Assembly (NCBI RefSeq): GCF_003367905.1
Contig: NZ_CP029462.1
Location: forward strand, 558,001-622,000
Direction of reading: 5' to 3'
DNA: 64,000 nt
Source of the DNA: Megasphaera stantonii
GTDB taxonomy: Bacteria > Bacillota > Negativicutes > Veillonellales > Megasphaeraceae
Of this stretch, positions 55,327-64,000 are shown in pieces. The notes beneath the pieces were generated by a model. It was not told the DNA's origin. It made no database searches and saw only the letters and a program-made list of their open reading frames with translations. Positions within the stretch are counted from its first letter, which is position 1. Each line of letters starts with the position of its first letter. The position numbers and the translations under genes are program-made.

Positions 55327-55385
55327 ACTATGTGCTGCTTAGGTTACACTACGGTGTCTTATTCTCCTGATCTGCTGCGAAAACC

Positions 55386-56930
55386 TTAGCTTTCAACCTT
55401 CGGCAAATCGAGAGTCGTACAGATACGGCCTTGGCGCTTGCCGATGGTGTCGATAAATTCTTCGGCCTTCTGCGCGTCCGTTTCAATGCCTGTGGCAACT
55501 TTTACGAGGCCTTTCAGGTATTCCCAGTCCGTATACATTCTGGCCATGACGGTCGACGCTTCCTGGTTGCCGCCGCCGTGGAGGGCCATAGCCGTCCAGT
55601 TGGAGCCGCGTACCATGTGTTCGATGAAGCGGCTGGCCCGCAGACGGTCGAAGGCGTTGTATTTCGGGTTGCCCGGGTTGAAGGCTCTCTGGCACAGTTC
55701 GCCGACTTCGGGATTTCTCATATCCAGTTCGGACGGAGCCGTTTCGCCGAAGCCTGCCAGGATATCGCGGGCGTACCGAACGGCGTCGAAGGGAATCTTC
55801 GTGCAGGTGTATTTGCACGTATGGGACATGAGCGGGTTGGGAATCCAGAAGCCGCTGGGATGCTGGAATCCTTCTACGCCCGAAGCAATGGACAGGCCGT
55901 AAACCGTTTCAGCAGTCATTGCCATTTCCGTGAGCTTCGTCCGGATATGACCGGCTTTCTGCACGCCGACCATATCGGCCAACAGACTTGCCGCGCCGCA
56001 AAGAGCCGAGCATCCGCCGGCCTTACAGCCGCCGGCCGTCAATCTGTGGACTGCCGTGAAGTAGCTCAGGAGCCGTCCTACATACTGCGTTTCGCCGCAG
56101 AGGAATACTCTTTCATTCGGTACGAATACGTGATCGAAGTATACGAGCGCCTGATGGTCGGCATACTGTTTGCCCAAGTCGATGCCTTCGATATCGCCTT
56201 CGACTTCAAAGAAGCGTTTATCCTGAGGCGTACGACCTAAAACAAAGGTCAGTCCCGGCGTATCGGCAGGAACAGCGCAGGCAACGGCAAAGTCCTTGTC
56301 TTCCGGCTTCATGTTCGTCGTCGGGACGATGACGATTTCATGAGCGAAGAGGATACCCGTCTGGTTGCACTTGAACCCGCTGATGACGATGCCGTCTTCG
56401 CGGACTTCGTCGACATGGACGTAGGAATCGCGGTCAGCCTGCGCATGAGGCGGCGCCGTCCGCAGCCCTTTGACGTCCGTTACCGTAACGGTACAGGTCA
56501 AGTCGTTCTGCTGTACGTATTTCAGGAAATTCATGAAGCGTTCAAAATAGTTGGTACCCAAGTCGTGGTCCATGTCGTAGCACGCAGGGCCTAATCCGGC
56601 AAATGCTTCCGAGCCGGTGCAGCGGTGCGTACAGCAACCGATAACTTCAGCCAGCGCTCTGGCAGCTCTGGTCTTGCGGTTCGCGTCTTCTGCCGAACGG
56701 AGGGGAGCGTTGTAAATACTGACCCGTTCGTCGAGCATATGGGACGGAACAGTAATCAGATCCTGCCAGTCCGGGCGATGCTGCAGTTCGTAAATCTTGG
56801 AGATAGCGTTGAAGCTGGCCGCCAAGGGCGGATAGGTCGTAACGTCTTCAATTTTCTCTCCCAGGAACCATACGTTCATCGGTTTTCTGGCGCGAATGCT
56901 GTCTTGGAATTGTTGTTTAGTCATTAACAT
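55386..56930 (-). CDS. 4-hydroxybutyryl-CoA dehydratase / vinylacetyl-CoA isomerase-like enzyme
   Basis: FAD and [4Fe-4S] radical enzyme of 514 aa that dehydrates 4-hydroxybutyryl-CoA to crotonyl-CoA in GABA/succinate fermentation. The four cluster ligands of the Clostridium aminobutyricum enzyme (Cys99, Cys103, His292, Cys299) correspond to Cys100, Cys104 (GCCTHRCTG), His294 and Cys301 (VHRLTAGGCK), with the same spacings. This distinguishes it from the related flavin hydroxylases. ATG 56930 follows AAGGAGGGG. Upstream lie a sigma-54-type promoter, a large inverted repeat and a sigma-54 activator gene. A paralogue acting on another 4-hydroxyacyl-CoA cannot be excluded. Confidence 0.88.
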   Translation of the reverse strand: MLMTKQQFQDSIRARKPMNVWFLGEKIEDVTTYPPLAASFNAISKIYELQHRPDWQDLITVPSHMLDERVSIYNAPLRSAEDANRKTRAARALAEVIGCCTHRCTGSEAFAGLGPACYDMDHDLGTNYFERFMNFLKYVQQNDLTCTVTVTDVKGLRTAPPHAQADRDSYVHVDEVREDGIVISGFKCNQTGILFAHEIVIVPTTNMKPEDKDFAVACAVPADTPGLTFVLGRTPQDKRFFEVEGDIEGIDLGKQYADHQALVYFDHVFVPNERVFLCGETQYVGRLLSYFTAVHRLTAGGCKAGGCSALCGAASLLADMVGVQKAGHIRTKLTEMAMTAETVYGLSIASGVEGFQHPSGFWIPNPLMSHTCKYTCTKIPFDAVRYARDILAGFGETAPSELDMRNPEVGELCQRAFNPGNPKYNAFDRLRASRFIEHMVRGSNWTAMALHGGGNQEASTVMARMYTDWEYLKGLVKVATGIETDAQKAEEFIDTIGKRQGRICTTLDLPKVES

Positions 56931-57002
56931 ACCAAACCCCTCCTTCGCTGGACTCATATTTCATACACTATCCTATACCTGATGGATCTTTCACAAATAT
57001 AT

Positions 57003-57020
57003 ATGAAATAAATATGCCAA
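57003..57020 (-). promoter_or_regulatory. candidate sigma-54 (-24/-12) promoter
   Basis: On the minus strand, TTGGCAT (57014-57020) and TTTCAT (57003-57008). It fits the TTGGCA-N6-TTGC spacing but has one mismatch in the conserved -12 GC. It lies about 75 bp upstream of the dehydratase start, with a sigma-54 activator gene next to it. Confidence 0.6.
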
Positions 57021-57066
57021 ATACAAAAAAGCTGCAAATGGCGTAAATACGGGCCTTTAAAAACAT

Positions 57067-57111
57067 ATCGGCATCCAGTGCGATGTATATTTACATCGCC
57101 TGTATGCCGAT
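57067..57111. promoter_or_regulatory. bipartite inverted repeat, candidate activator-binding site
   Basis: Outer arms ATCGGCAT/ATGCCGAT and inner arms GCGATGTA/TACATCGC with a 4-nt loop; the spacers between the arms differ by one base. It lies upstream of the sigma-54-type promoter and downstream of the activator gene, where an enhancer site is expected. Confidence 0.6.
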
Positions 57112-57186
57112 ATCCTTACTGCTTATTGCCGATGCCATGATGGTACCGCTTTCGTCCAACCGATGCGCGTTGACATCACTTCTATG

Positions 57187-58920
57187 CTATATTGCATCGT
57201 TTTTATCCTTTTCATGGGAGCCGACGCCCCATTTTTTCATTTTCCGCACGACCGTTGACTGGTCTATCTCCAGCGCCTTCGCCATGGCCCGCGTCGAGCG
57301 GTATTCCCGGTACGCCTGCATCAGCAGCTCTTTTTCCATTTCTTCTACGGCCCGCTTCCACGGCACGAGACGCTGCACCTTGACGGCCGCCCCGGAATCC
57401 TCGCCCGTTCCCTTGCCGACAAAATGGCTGGGCGTCAGCTTGTTTTCCGACGGCAGGACGATCATCGTCTCGACGGCGTTTTCCAGCTCGCGGATATTGC
57501 CCGGCCAGTCCTGACGCATGAGGAAGCGGTACAGTTCCGGAGAAATCTCCTTTTCCTTGCCGTACTTTTCATTGAAATATTTCAGGAAATAGTTGACCAG
57601 GGGGATGATGTCCTCGCGCCGCTCCCGCAGCGGCGGAATATGGATGTGAATGACGTTGAGGCGATAATACAAGTCCTGCCGGAACGTCCCCTGACAGACC
57701 ATACTCCACAAGTCCTTGTTCGTCGCCGCGATCAGGCGGACGTCTACCTTGACCGGCTTGGCCGCGCCGATGCGCTGCACTTCTTTTTCCTGTATGACAC
57801 GGAGCAGCTTGACCTGCGCTGCCAGGCTGAGCTCGCCCACCTCGTCCAGGAGCAGGGTTCCCTTGTTGGCCAGCTCGAAAAAGCCGACCTTGCCCTGCCG
57901 CCGCGCACCTGTAAAGGCGCCGCTTTCATAGCCGAACAGCTCCGACTCGAACAAGGTGTCGGGGATGGCGCCGCAGTTTATCTTGATAAAAGGCTTGTCC
58001 TTTCGCCGGCTCGTGTGATAAATTTCGTTGACGACGACTTCCTTCCCCGTTCCCGACTCGCCCGTAATCAATACGACGGACTCGACGTCGGCGACGACGT
58101 GCACCAGATGAAGTATCTTCTTCATGGCCGGGCTGTGGGCCACGATGGGGCCGCCGCTGCCGTTGAACAAGGATATTTCCCGCATATAGCTCTTCGTGTA
58201 CAGCCGCTGCTCTTCCAGCTTTTTGCGCAGCGTATTGAGAGCCGACATGTCCTGTATGCTGATGACGATGGTCTTGAGGCGGTGCTGCCGGTCGAATATG
58301 GGCGCGCCGGTGCACAAGAGCTCCTTTTGCTTGTACGTTCCCGACACGACGATGCGCTTCGGGTCTTCGTTCATCTTGCGGACCAGTTCGCCGCAGACGG
58401 AATGCTCCCGGTCAAGTATTTCCATAGACCGCCCCAAGACGTCGCGCCGCTTGATGCCGAAGGTCGTTTCCAAGGCCTTGTTGACCCGGATGATGACGCC
58501 GTTTTTATCGGCCACGACGATGCCGTCGGCGACGACCTCCAAAATAGCGTCGATTTCTTCCAGTACGTCTATGACGTTGTCCAATTCCTGGGCGGAGCAC
58601 CGCTCTTTCCCCGATATATGGGCGACGATAATGCTGCCCTGCCGCTGACCGGCCTGGGTCCAGGGCAGGAGATGGCAGATAATCATGCCCCCCTCTACTG
58701 CGACGGCAAAGCGCCCCTGCCCATGTACGACGTCGATTTGCGCCTCCAGCGCGCCGATAAGCTCATCCTCCGTCACGCCTAATTCCGCCTTGAGCTCGTC
58801 AGCCGCTCCATTGCGGTATACGGCGCGGCCGTCTGTATGGACGATAAAAATCGCGCAGTAAATAGAATTCAGTATTGCGTCAAAGTCTGCATATCGGCGA
58901 AACGCCGCCTCTCCGTTCAT
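57187..58920 (-). CDS. sigma-54-dependent transcriptional activator (PAS-AAA-HTH)
   Basis: A 577-residue enhancer-binding protein. One or two PAS-like sensor domains (residues ~10-105 and ~115-230, with [20 protein letters not shown]) are followed by a sigma-54 AAA+ domain. That domain has Walker A GESGTGKE at 287-294 and GAFTGA at 334-339. A Fis-type helix-turn-helix ends the protein ([20 protein letters not shown]). ATG 58920 follows AAGGAGGGGG. It probably senses a metabolite and activates the dehydratase-like gene 230 bp downstream, which has a -24/-12 promoter. Confidence 0.93.
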   Translation of the reverse strand: MNGEAAFRRYADFDAILNSIYCAIFIVHTDGRAVYRNGAADELKAELGVTEDELIGALEAQIDVVHGQGRFAVAVEGGMIICHLLPWTQAGQRQGSIIVAHISGKERCSAQELDNVIDVLEEIDAILEVVADGIVVADKNGVIIRVNKALETTFGIKRRDVLGRSMEILDREHSVCGELVRKMNEDPKRIVVSGTYKQKELLCTGAPIFDRQHRLKTIVISIQDMSALNTLRKKLEEQRLYTKSYMREISLFNGSGGPIVAHSPAMKKILHLVHVVADVESVVLITGESGTGKEVVVNEIYHTSRRKDKPFIKINCGAIPDTLFESELFGYESGAFTGARRQGKVGFFELANKGTLLLDEVGELSLAAQVKLLRVIQEKEVQRIGAAKPVKVDVRLIAATNKDLWSMVCQGTFRQDLYYRLNVIHIHIPPLRERREDIIPLVNYFLKYFNEKYGKEKEISPELYRFLMRQDWPGNIRELENAVETMIVLPSENKLTPSHFVGKGTGEDSGAAVKVQRLVPWKRAVEEMEKELLMQAYREYRSTRAMAKALEIDQSTVVRKMKKWGVGSHEKDKNDAI

Positions 58921-58990
58921 GCCGTCCCCCTCCTTTTTCTCCTTATTGTACACTATTTTCCCGCCCTTTGCCTACTCTTTCCGCCTATGC

Positions 58991-59027
58991 AAAAACCAGC
59001 CTCCCCCTAATGGGGAAAGACTGGTTT
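58991..59027 (-). terminator. terminator of sufC-sufB
   Basis: On the minus strand AAACCAG pairs with CTGGTTT around a CCCC/GGGG inner stem, followed by TTTTTGC. Confidence 0.8.
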
Positions 59028-59039
59028 CTCTTGCGCCTA

Positions 59040-59957
59040 TTATTTTAAGAAGCCCTGGATGATCATTTCTTCCGCTTCTTCTGCCGTAAGGCCTAACGTC
59101 ATGAGCTTGGTCAGCTGTTCGCCGGCAATCTTGCCGATAGCCGCTTCGTGAATCAGGGCCGCGTCCGTATCGTTGGCCGTCAGCTCAGGAATCGCCGAAA
59201 TCTTGGCGTCGTCCATGATGATGGAGTCGCAGGCTGAATGGCCGTGGCACTGGGCATTGCCGATGACCTTGGCCCGGAAAATCTGATGGGACGTGCCGCG
59301 GGCGACGGCGCGGGATACGACATCCGTGCTGGAATCCTTGCCGTTCAGTTCAACTTCAAACTCCGTTTCGGCAAACTGCACGCCGTCGGTCATGAGCTTT
59401 TCCTTGACGATAAACGTCGCGCTGGCTGCCAAATCAGCCTTCGTGACGCGCTTCGTCGAGTCGACGCCCTTAATCTGCGTCGTTTCCATTTCCATATAGC
59501 TGCCTTCTTCCATATGGACGATGGTTTCCGGGTTCATGATCTTCTGGCCCTTGCCGTCCCCGTCGCCGTAGTGCTTTTCTACATAGCGGACGCGGGCATT
59601 CTTGCCGATATGGAAGGTATGAATTCCGTCGTGCTGCGAGCCGTCGTCGCTGCCGCAGTGGATGCCGCAGCCGGCGACGATAACCACATCGGCCCCTTCT
59701 CCGACATAAAAATCATTGTATACGACATCCTTGAGACCGGCCTGGCTCAGGACGACGGGAATGTGCACGGCTTCGTGCTGCGTTTCCGGCTTAATATACA
59801 CGTTGATGCCCGGACGGTCCTTCTGCGGTTCGATTTCGATATGAGCCGTCGAAGCGCGGCCGACGCTCTGGCCGTTCGAGCGGATATTATATGCGCCTTC
59901 AGGAATGCCATGCAAATCGGCGATGACTTCCAGCAAATGTTCTTGATACTTATCCAT
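59040..59957 (-). CDS. sufB: SufB/SufD-family Fe-S scaffold protein (short form)
   Basis: Beta-helical scaffold of Fe-S cluster assembly, 305 aa, much shorter than E. coli SufB (495). The family core is visible: VVIVAGCGIHCGSDDGSQHDGIHTF, EGSYMEMETTQIKGVDST and GNAQCHGHSACDSIIMDDAKISAIPEL, with several Cys and His. Its start codon overlaps the sufC stop (TGATG), giving a coupled pair. No sufS, sufU or sufE is next to it, so this is a two-gene SufB-SufC system as known from archaea and strict anaerobes. Confidence 0.9.
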   Translation of the reverse strand: MDKYQEHLLEVIADLHGIPEGAYNIRSNGQSVGRASTAHIEIEPQKDRPGINVYIKPETQHEAVHIPVVLSQAGLKDVVYNDFYVGEGADVVIVAGCGIHCGSDDGSQHDGIHTFHIGKNARVRYVEKHYGDGDGKGQKIMNPETIVHMEEGSYMEMETTQIKGVDSTKRVTKADLAASATFIVKEKLMTDGVQFAETEFEVELNGKDSSTDVVSRAVARGTSHQIFRAKVIGNAQCHGHSACDSIIMDDAKISAIPELTANDTDAALIHEAAIGKIAGEQLTKLMTLGLTAEEAEEMIIQGFLK

Positions 59958-60694
59958 CAGACTTCCTCCTTATAAAACTTGCAGTTTCCTACGACGTCCA
60001 TCAATTCAGGAAGGACTTCTTCCTTCGTGCCGACTTTGCGGACCGTGCCGTCGGCAATGAGGACAATTTCATCGGCAATGTTGAGAATGCGTTCCTGATG
60101 GGAAATGATGAGAATCGACTGCTTCTGGTCGTGCATTCTTTCAAATACCTTGATGAGCTTATGGAAGCTCCATAAGTCGATACCGGCTTCTGGTTCGTCA
60201 AACAACGCCAGCTCCGTGTTCTTGCGGGCTACGATCGTGGCGATTTCAATGCGCTTCAATTCGCCGCCCGACAAGGACGCGTCCACTTCGCGGTTGATGT
60301 AATTTTCTGCGCACAGGCCGACTTCGGACAGGTATTGACAGACGACGCATTTGTCGAGCTTCTTATTGCCCGCCGCCAGACAGAGCAGGTCCATGACGGT
60401 GATGCCCTTGAAGCGCACAGGCTGCTGAAAGGCGTAGCCGATGCCGTTCTGGGCCCGCTTCGTAATGTCCCAGTCCGTAATGTCCTGGCCGTTGAAGAAA
60501 ATCTGGCCGCTCGTCGGCTTTTCAATGCCGGCGATTAATTTAGCCAGCGTCGATTTGCCGCCGCCGTTCGGGCCGGTAATGACGACGAATTTCTGTTCGT
60601 CGATGACCAGATTGATATCTTTTAAAATTTCCTTTGTATTTTTCGTACCATTTTCGTCGGGAACGGAAAACGATACATGGCGTAATTCTAACAT
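59957..60694 (-). CDS. sufC: SufC, Fe-S assembly ATPase
   Basis: ABC-type ATPase partner of SufB, 245 aa. Walker A GPNGGGKST is near residue 41, the signature DASLSGGELKRIEIA, and Walker B with D-loop ALFDEPEAGIDLWSF. The Glu after LFDEPE and the AGIDLW segment are typical of SufC rather than of transport ATPases. ATG 60694 follows AAGGAG; GTG 60706 lies inside that signal. Confidence 0.95.
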   Translation of the reverse strand: MLELRHVSFSVPDENGTKNTKEILKDINLVIDEQKFVVITGPNGGGKSTLAKLIAGIEKPTSGQIFFNGQDITDWDITKRAQNGIGYAFQQPVRFKGITVMDLLCLAAGNKKLDKCVVCQYLSEVGLCAENYINREVDASLSGGELKRIEIATIVARKNTELALFDEPEAGIDLWSFHKLIKVFERMHDQKQSILIISHQERILNIADEIVLIADGTVRKVGTKEEVLPELMDVVGNCKFYKEEV

Positions 60695-60825
60695 GTATTC
60701 TTTCACTCCTTTAATGGTTAGGACTGACTTTCGTCATTCATACAGTAGTATATCATACTAATATGGTGATGTATACATAAAAAAATATAAAATTCCGGAT
60801 AAAATTGTTTCTCCACCCCGGCAGA

Positions 60826-60874
60826 TAAAAAATAATTCCCTGCAGCTGATTCACTGTACCAACTGCAGGGAATT
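60826..60874 (-). terminator. terminator of the P-type ATPase gene
   Basis: Perfect arms AATTCCCTGCAG (60834-60845) and CTGCAGGGAATT (60863-60874); on the minus strand ATTTTTTATC follows. Confidence 0.88.
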
Positions 60875-60908
60875 CCCAGAACAAAGGAGCTTATATGTCA
60901 GGATAAAA

Positions 60909-62996
60909 TTACGCTTTCACCATGCGGCGAGACACGCCGAGAATGCGCACGCTGTTCAATACGACGGCCAGCGTCGCTGTATTGTGGATGACTGCGGCCC
61001 ATAAGGGGCTGATGCGCCCCAGCGCGCCGAGAAGCATAGCTGCTGAATTGACGACAATCGTCGCCGTAAAATTCTGATTGATGACCTTCATGGTCTGCCG
61101 GCCAATCTTCAATGCATCATACAATTTTCCCGGATCTTCGGAGCGAATCGTAATAGCTGCCGATTCAGCCGCTATATCCGTCTTGTTGCCGCCCAGGCTG
61201 ACGCCGATATCGGCAAAGGCCAGTGCCGGCGCGTCGTTGATGCCGTCGCCGACCATCATGACGCTGCCCCGCTTCTGCAGCTTCATGACGTAATTAGCCT
61301 TATCTTCTGGCAGTATTTCAGCATGATAGGAATCAATGTCCATTTCGCGGGCCACTTCTGCCGCCACTTCCTTGGAATCGCCAGTCAGCATGATGACTTC
61401 GTCTACACCGATGCGGCGCATTTGATTGAGGGTTTTCTTCATAGCCGGGCGAACCGGGTCTTCAATCGTCAGGCAGCCGATATACTGCTTGTCCCGCGCG
61501 ACAAACAGCAGATTTTTTCCCCATGACTTGTCGCTTTTTTCCGGCATGCCCTGCACGCCTTCTTCCTGCATGAAGCGGCGGCTTCCGACGAGGACGTCGC
61601 CGCCGGCAAAGTCTTCAAAGGGAGGCACGGAGGCCCTCATGCCGCGGGCTACAACCGTTTCGGACATATCGTGATGCGGTACGTCCCAGCCGTGAGCCTT
61701 GACGTATTTCTGCACCGCTACGGCCAGCGGATGAACGGAGTGCATTTCCGCCGACGCAGCCAGTAAAATCATTTCCTTTTCGCCTACGCCGGGAACCGTA
61801 GAAATATGGGCAATCTGCGGTACGCCCATGGTAATCGTGCCGGTCTTATCGAGGACAACCGTATCGATATCGGCCAGATTTTCGATGTAGTTGCCGCCTT
61901 TAATGAGAATCCCCTTGCGGGCCGCCATGCCGATGGCCGCAGAAATGGCCGTCGCCGTCGACAGCTTCAGGCCGCAGGAGAAGTCGATGAACAGCAGGTT
62001 CAGCACGCGCTGCCAGTCCTTCGTCGCACCATAGACAATAGCCGCGCCGATAAAGGAAATAGGAACGAGCATATTGGCCATCTTATCGGCAAAATTCTGC
62101 ACTGGCGCGCGGCGGGTCTGCGCCTCTTCGACCAAGTGGATAATCTGGGCCAGCGACGTATCGGCGCCGACCTTTTCGACCTTGACGACGAGGTCTCCGG
62201 CCTCGATGACGCTGCCGGCATATACAAAGGTCCCGGGCTGCTTGATAGCCGGATTCGATTCGCCCGTAATGGAGGCCTGATTGACTGCCGCATTCCCGCC
62301 GACGACTTTCCCGTCCACACAGATCTTTTCGCCCAGATGGACGGCAATCGTATCGCCTACCTTCAGTGAGTCGACAGGGACCTTTCGTTCCCGGCCATTT
62401 TCCACGAGCCATACGTCCCGCTGATCCAGCTTCAAGAGGCCCGAAATCTGGCGGCGCGCCCGTTCGGCAGCATATTCCGTCAGCATTTCCGCTCCATTGG
62501 AAAGGGCCAGCAAGGTCAGGCTCGATTCGGGCTTGCCAGCCAGGACGGACGCGGCCACAGCCGTAGCGGTCAGCGTATCGGCATTAGCCTGCTTGTCCCG
62601 GATAACGCCCATGACGCCGTTCTGGATAAACCGCCGGGCGATAAATAAGGTAAACAAGCGCCGGAACAGGAGAATGCCGTCGTAAAATTCCGGATTCGTT
62701 TTGCGTAAAATATTCATGGCGATAAAGCCGCCGACAGAAATAATGGCTTCGCGCCGGTATGCCGCTACGTCCCATTCTTTTTTATCTTCCTTAGCTTTTC
62801 CGTATTTCTGCTCAAAGGAGCGGACCAACATGCGGATAATCCGCAGATCCACCTTCCCCTGGTAGTATATGGTCAGCTTTTGCTCGTCAGACGAGGCGGC
62901 AGCCACGCCGGGAATCTGGCGCAGCTTGACGCTCAGGATAGAGCGCATGCGCAGGGGCAGCACGCTGTGAAGCGGCAGGGTACAACACGTATACAT
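60909..62996 (-). CDS. heavy-metal P1B-type ATPase (HMA_2-associated)
   Basis: Metal-transporting P-type ATPase of 695 aa. The actuator motif is TGESNPAIKQPG; phosphorylation site DKTGTITMGVPQ; HP motif SAEMHSVHPLA; and the hinge MVGDGINDAPALAFADIG. Helix 6 has FSCGLKLSTATA rather than the CPx motif of Cu/Zn pumps, a form known in Firmicutes relatives of CtpC. The substrate metal is not predictable. ATG 62996 follows GGAG and overlaps the end of the preceding gene closely. It is third in a row with two HMA_2-like genes. Confidence 0.9.
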   Translation of the reverse strand: MYTCCTLPLHSVLPLRMRSILSVKLRQIPGVAAASSDEQKLTIYYQGKVDLRIIRMLVRSFEQKYGKAKEDKKEWDVAAYRREAIISVGGFIAMNILRKTNPEFYDGILLFRRLFTLFIARRFIQNGVMGVIRDKQANADTLTATAVAASVLAGKPESSLTLLALSNGAEMLTEYAAERARRQISGLLKLDQRDVWLVENGRERKVPVDSLKVGDTIAVHLGEKICVDGKVVGGNAAVNQASITGESNPAIKQPGTFVYAGSVIEAGDLVVKVEKVGADTSLAQIIHLVEEAQTRRAPVQNFADKMANMLVPISFIGAAIVYGATKDWQRVLNLLFIDFSCGLKLSTATAISAAIGMAARKGILIKGGNYIENLADIDTVVLDKTGTITMGVPQIAHISTVPGVGEKEMILLAASAEMHSVHPLAVAVQKYVKAHGWDVPHHDMSETVVARGMRASVPPFEDFAGGDVLVGSRRFMQEEGVQGMPEKSDKSWGKNLLFVARDKQYIGCLTIEDPVRPAMKKTLNQMRRIGVDEVIMLTGDSKEVAAEVAREMDIDSYHAEILPEDKANYVMKLQKRGSVMMVGDGINDAPALAFADIGVSLGGNKTDIAAESAAITIRSEDPGKLYDALKIGRQTMKVINQNFTATIVVNSAAMLLGALGRISPLWAAVIHNTATLAVVLNSVRILGVSRRMVKA

Positions 62997-62997
62997 C

Positions 62998-63660
62998 TTA
63001 TCTCCGCCCCCTCATCAACGACGTAGCCCACCACAGCATCTGCGGTCCCGACGGGCGCTGATTCTGGCCGATCATCTTGCGCATGCCCCGCACGGCCAAA
63101 AAGAGAGACAAGAGGGAACGCAAATCAAAGACGTTGGCCGTCTTCTGCGATACGGCAGAATTCAAGAAATTCAGCGTCTCATACAGCACATCCGTATAAG
63201 CCGACGCAGCCGTTTTCGTCTGCACAGGCGCCGGCACATACGGCGGAGCCGGAACAGCGGGAAAAATACGTTCCCCTAAATAACGTTCCAACGCATCCAG
63301 AGCCCCTTCATTATCCGAGCATACCAGAATACTCCCTGTCGCCGCATTGACTTCCACGCGCCGCGCCGCCGGCAAACTGCCGAGAGCCTGCTGCAGAAGC
63401 TCGGCCAGGGGCTGATTCTGCACTAATGCGGCAGCCCGATATCGGCGTCGGCCCCGTGTAGAAGATACACAGGCAAAAGCCGGTATATTCGGTCTGACAG
63501 GCGCGGCAGGCATAGCCGGAGCCGCATAGGGAGGATTGGCAGCCTGTTTTCCCATTCCCTTGCCCCTTCCTCCGGCTGGAGAAAATCCGCCGCCGGACAC
63601 CATGTTATGAATCGCCTTTCCGATAGAAGCTCCCAACATAAATCCGGAAGCATAAGACAT
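62998..63660 (-). CDS. HMA_2-like protein with Gly/Pro-rich linker
   Basis: A 220-residue protein. The N-terminus (SYASGFMLGASIGKAIHNMV) contains a short GxxxG helix; then a Gly/Pro/Ala-rich linker (GGRGKGMGKQAANPPYAAP), an HMA_2-like domain (VEVNAATGSILVCSDNEGAL), and a hydrophobic C-terminal end (LRSLLSLFLAVRGMRKMIG). ATG 63660 follows AAAGGAGAG. It lies 1 bp before the ATPase start, so the two act together. Probably a membrane-associated metal-delivery partner; function not established. Confidence 0.65.
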   Translation of the reverse strand: MSYASGFMLGASIGKAIHNMVSGGGFSPAGGRGKGMGKQAANPPYAAPAMPAAPVRPNIPAFACVSSTRGRRRYRAAALVQNQPLAELLQQALGSLPAARRVEVNAATGSILVCSDNEGALDALERYLGERIFPAVPAPPYVPAPVQTKTAASAYTDVLYETLNFLNSAVSQKTANVFDLRSLLSLFLAVRGMRKMIGQNQRPSGPQMLWWATSLMRGRR

Positions 63661-63662
63661 AA

Positions 63663-64000
63663 TCAACCTCTCCTTTCCGCATGGTTCATGATATACTGTT
63701 CCACCCGGGCCAATTCGGCATTGCTCCGCAGCGCCTGCGGCCTGTACAAAATCAGCACGGAACCGGTAACAATATTGATTTCTACCTTATCAATTTCCCT
63801 ATAGCTGGCCACATAGGCATATATCTTTCCGGCCAGCTCCGCATTGCCGACCAGCTTGCGGCTGTACAAGCGGATGCGCCCCGGAAGATACGATGAAATG
63901 CGCACAGCGCGGATGATAAAATCCCATTTCGATACAGGAAGCACGTGAGTAAGCCGTCCCTTCTTATCAATGATTACCAGTGTAAAAAAGACCGTCACCG
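63663..64000 (-). CDS. HMA_2-domain protein (start cut by window edge)
   Basis: At least 110 residues of the HMA_2 heavy-metal-associated-like domain: VRISSYLPGRIRLYSRKLVG, then KVEINIVTGSVLILYRP. It resembles the small proteins that precede this class of P-type ATPases in Firmicutes. The frame is open to 64000 with only a GTG near the edge (63998), so the true start is probably outside. The stop lies 2 bp before the ATG of the next gene. Confidence 0.75.
   Translation of the reverse strand, partial: VTVFFTLVIIDKKGRLTHVLPVSKWDFIIRAVRISSYLPGRIRLYSRKLVGNAELAGKIYAYVASYREIDKVEINIVTGSVLILYRPQALRSNAELARVEQYIMNHAERRG

Noticed and set aside
55386-56930. 4-hydroxyphenylacetate 3-monooxygenase annotation
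   Set aside because: The family is shared, but the Fe-S cluster ligands Cys100, Cys104, His294 and Cys301 point to the 4-hydroxybutyryl-CoA dehydratase branch.
57424-58782. Plus-strand ORF of 452 codons opposite the sigma-54 activator
   Set aside because: It is a shadow of the activator coding sequence, which has all expected motifs.

Overview
The window reads as a chromosomal segment of an anaerobic, butyrate-type Negativicutes bacterium, most likely close to Megasphaera (Veillonellaceae). This is inferred from the gene set: pyruvate:ferredoxin oxidoreductase, a butyryl-CoA-dehydrogenase-type acyl-CoA dehydrogenase, a 4-hydroxybutyryl-CoA-dehydratase-type radical enzyme, a two-gene Suf system, an RseC-like protein, and Firmicutes-style gene order (ruvCAB, spoIID-like, queA, tgt, yajC, secDF). 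No rRNA, tRNA or CRISPR array was seen.

Layout. 1-12.3 kb is housekeeping: uvrB-uvrA, a HepT/MntA-type pair, htpG under a CIRCE operator, pckA, a phosphohexomutase, an EamA permease and a HAD phosphatase. 12.5-42 kb is an accessory region, largely AT-rich, devoted to sugar acids. It holds three dehydratases (YjhG/YagF type, IlvD type, two-subunit UxaA type), two aldolases (DapA/YagE type, HpcH/HpaI type), a LarA-like protein, an SDR, an iron alcohol dehydrogenase, a GlcD-like flavoprotein, an FAH-family hydrolase, four MFS transporters and two IclR-type regulators. A more GC-rich block (MaoC, acyl-CoA dehydrogenase, pyruvate:ferredoxin oxidoreductase) sits in its middle. 42-53.5 kb is a housekeeping run on the minus strand (secF, secD, yajC, tgt, queA, spoIID-like, ruvB, ruvA, ruvC, rpmF, yceD-like, nucleoside kinase). 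53.6-64 kb carries a membrane-anchored unknown, an RseC-like protein, the 4-hydroxybutyryl-CoA-dehydratase-like enzyme with a sigma-54 activator, SufB-SufC, and a metal P-type ATPase behind two HMA_2-like proteins.

How the genes work together. Sugar acids imported by the MFS carriers would be dehydrated to 2-keto-3-deoxy acids and cleaved to pyruvate plus an aldehyde or hydroxy acid. Aldehydes could be reduced by the iron alcohol dehydrogenase, and pyruvate passed to pyruvate:ferredoxin oxidoreductase. An 18-bp dyad, exemplified by the perfect palindrome ATACGAATTAATTCGTAT, lies just downstream of the promoters of at least five of these genes, including the pyruvate:ferredoxin oxidoreductase gene. 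This suggests one regulon controlled by the local IclR proteins. One of these is a stand-alone DNA-binding domain of 99 residues.

The accessory region shows decay. An IS256-family element splits one transporter gene (8-bp target duplication), an IS30-family element sits at codon 5 of the UxaA large-subunit gene (2-bp duplication), and the FAH hydrolase is frameshifted at a run of nine A. The interpretations rest on reading the sequence and family knowledge; no database search was possible.
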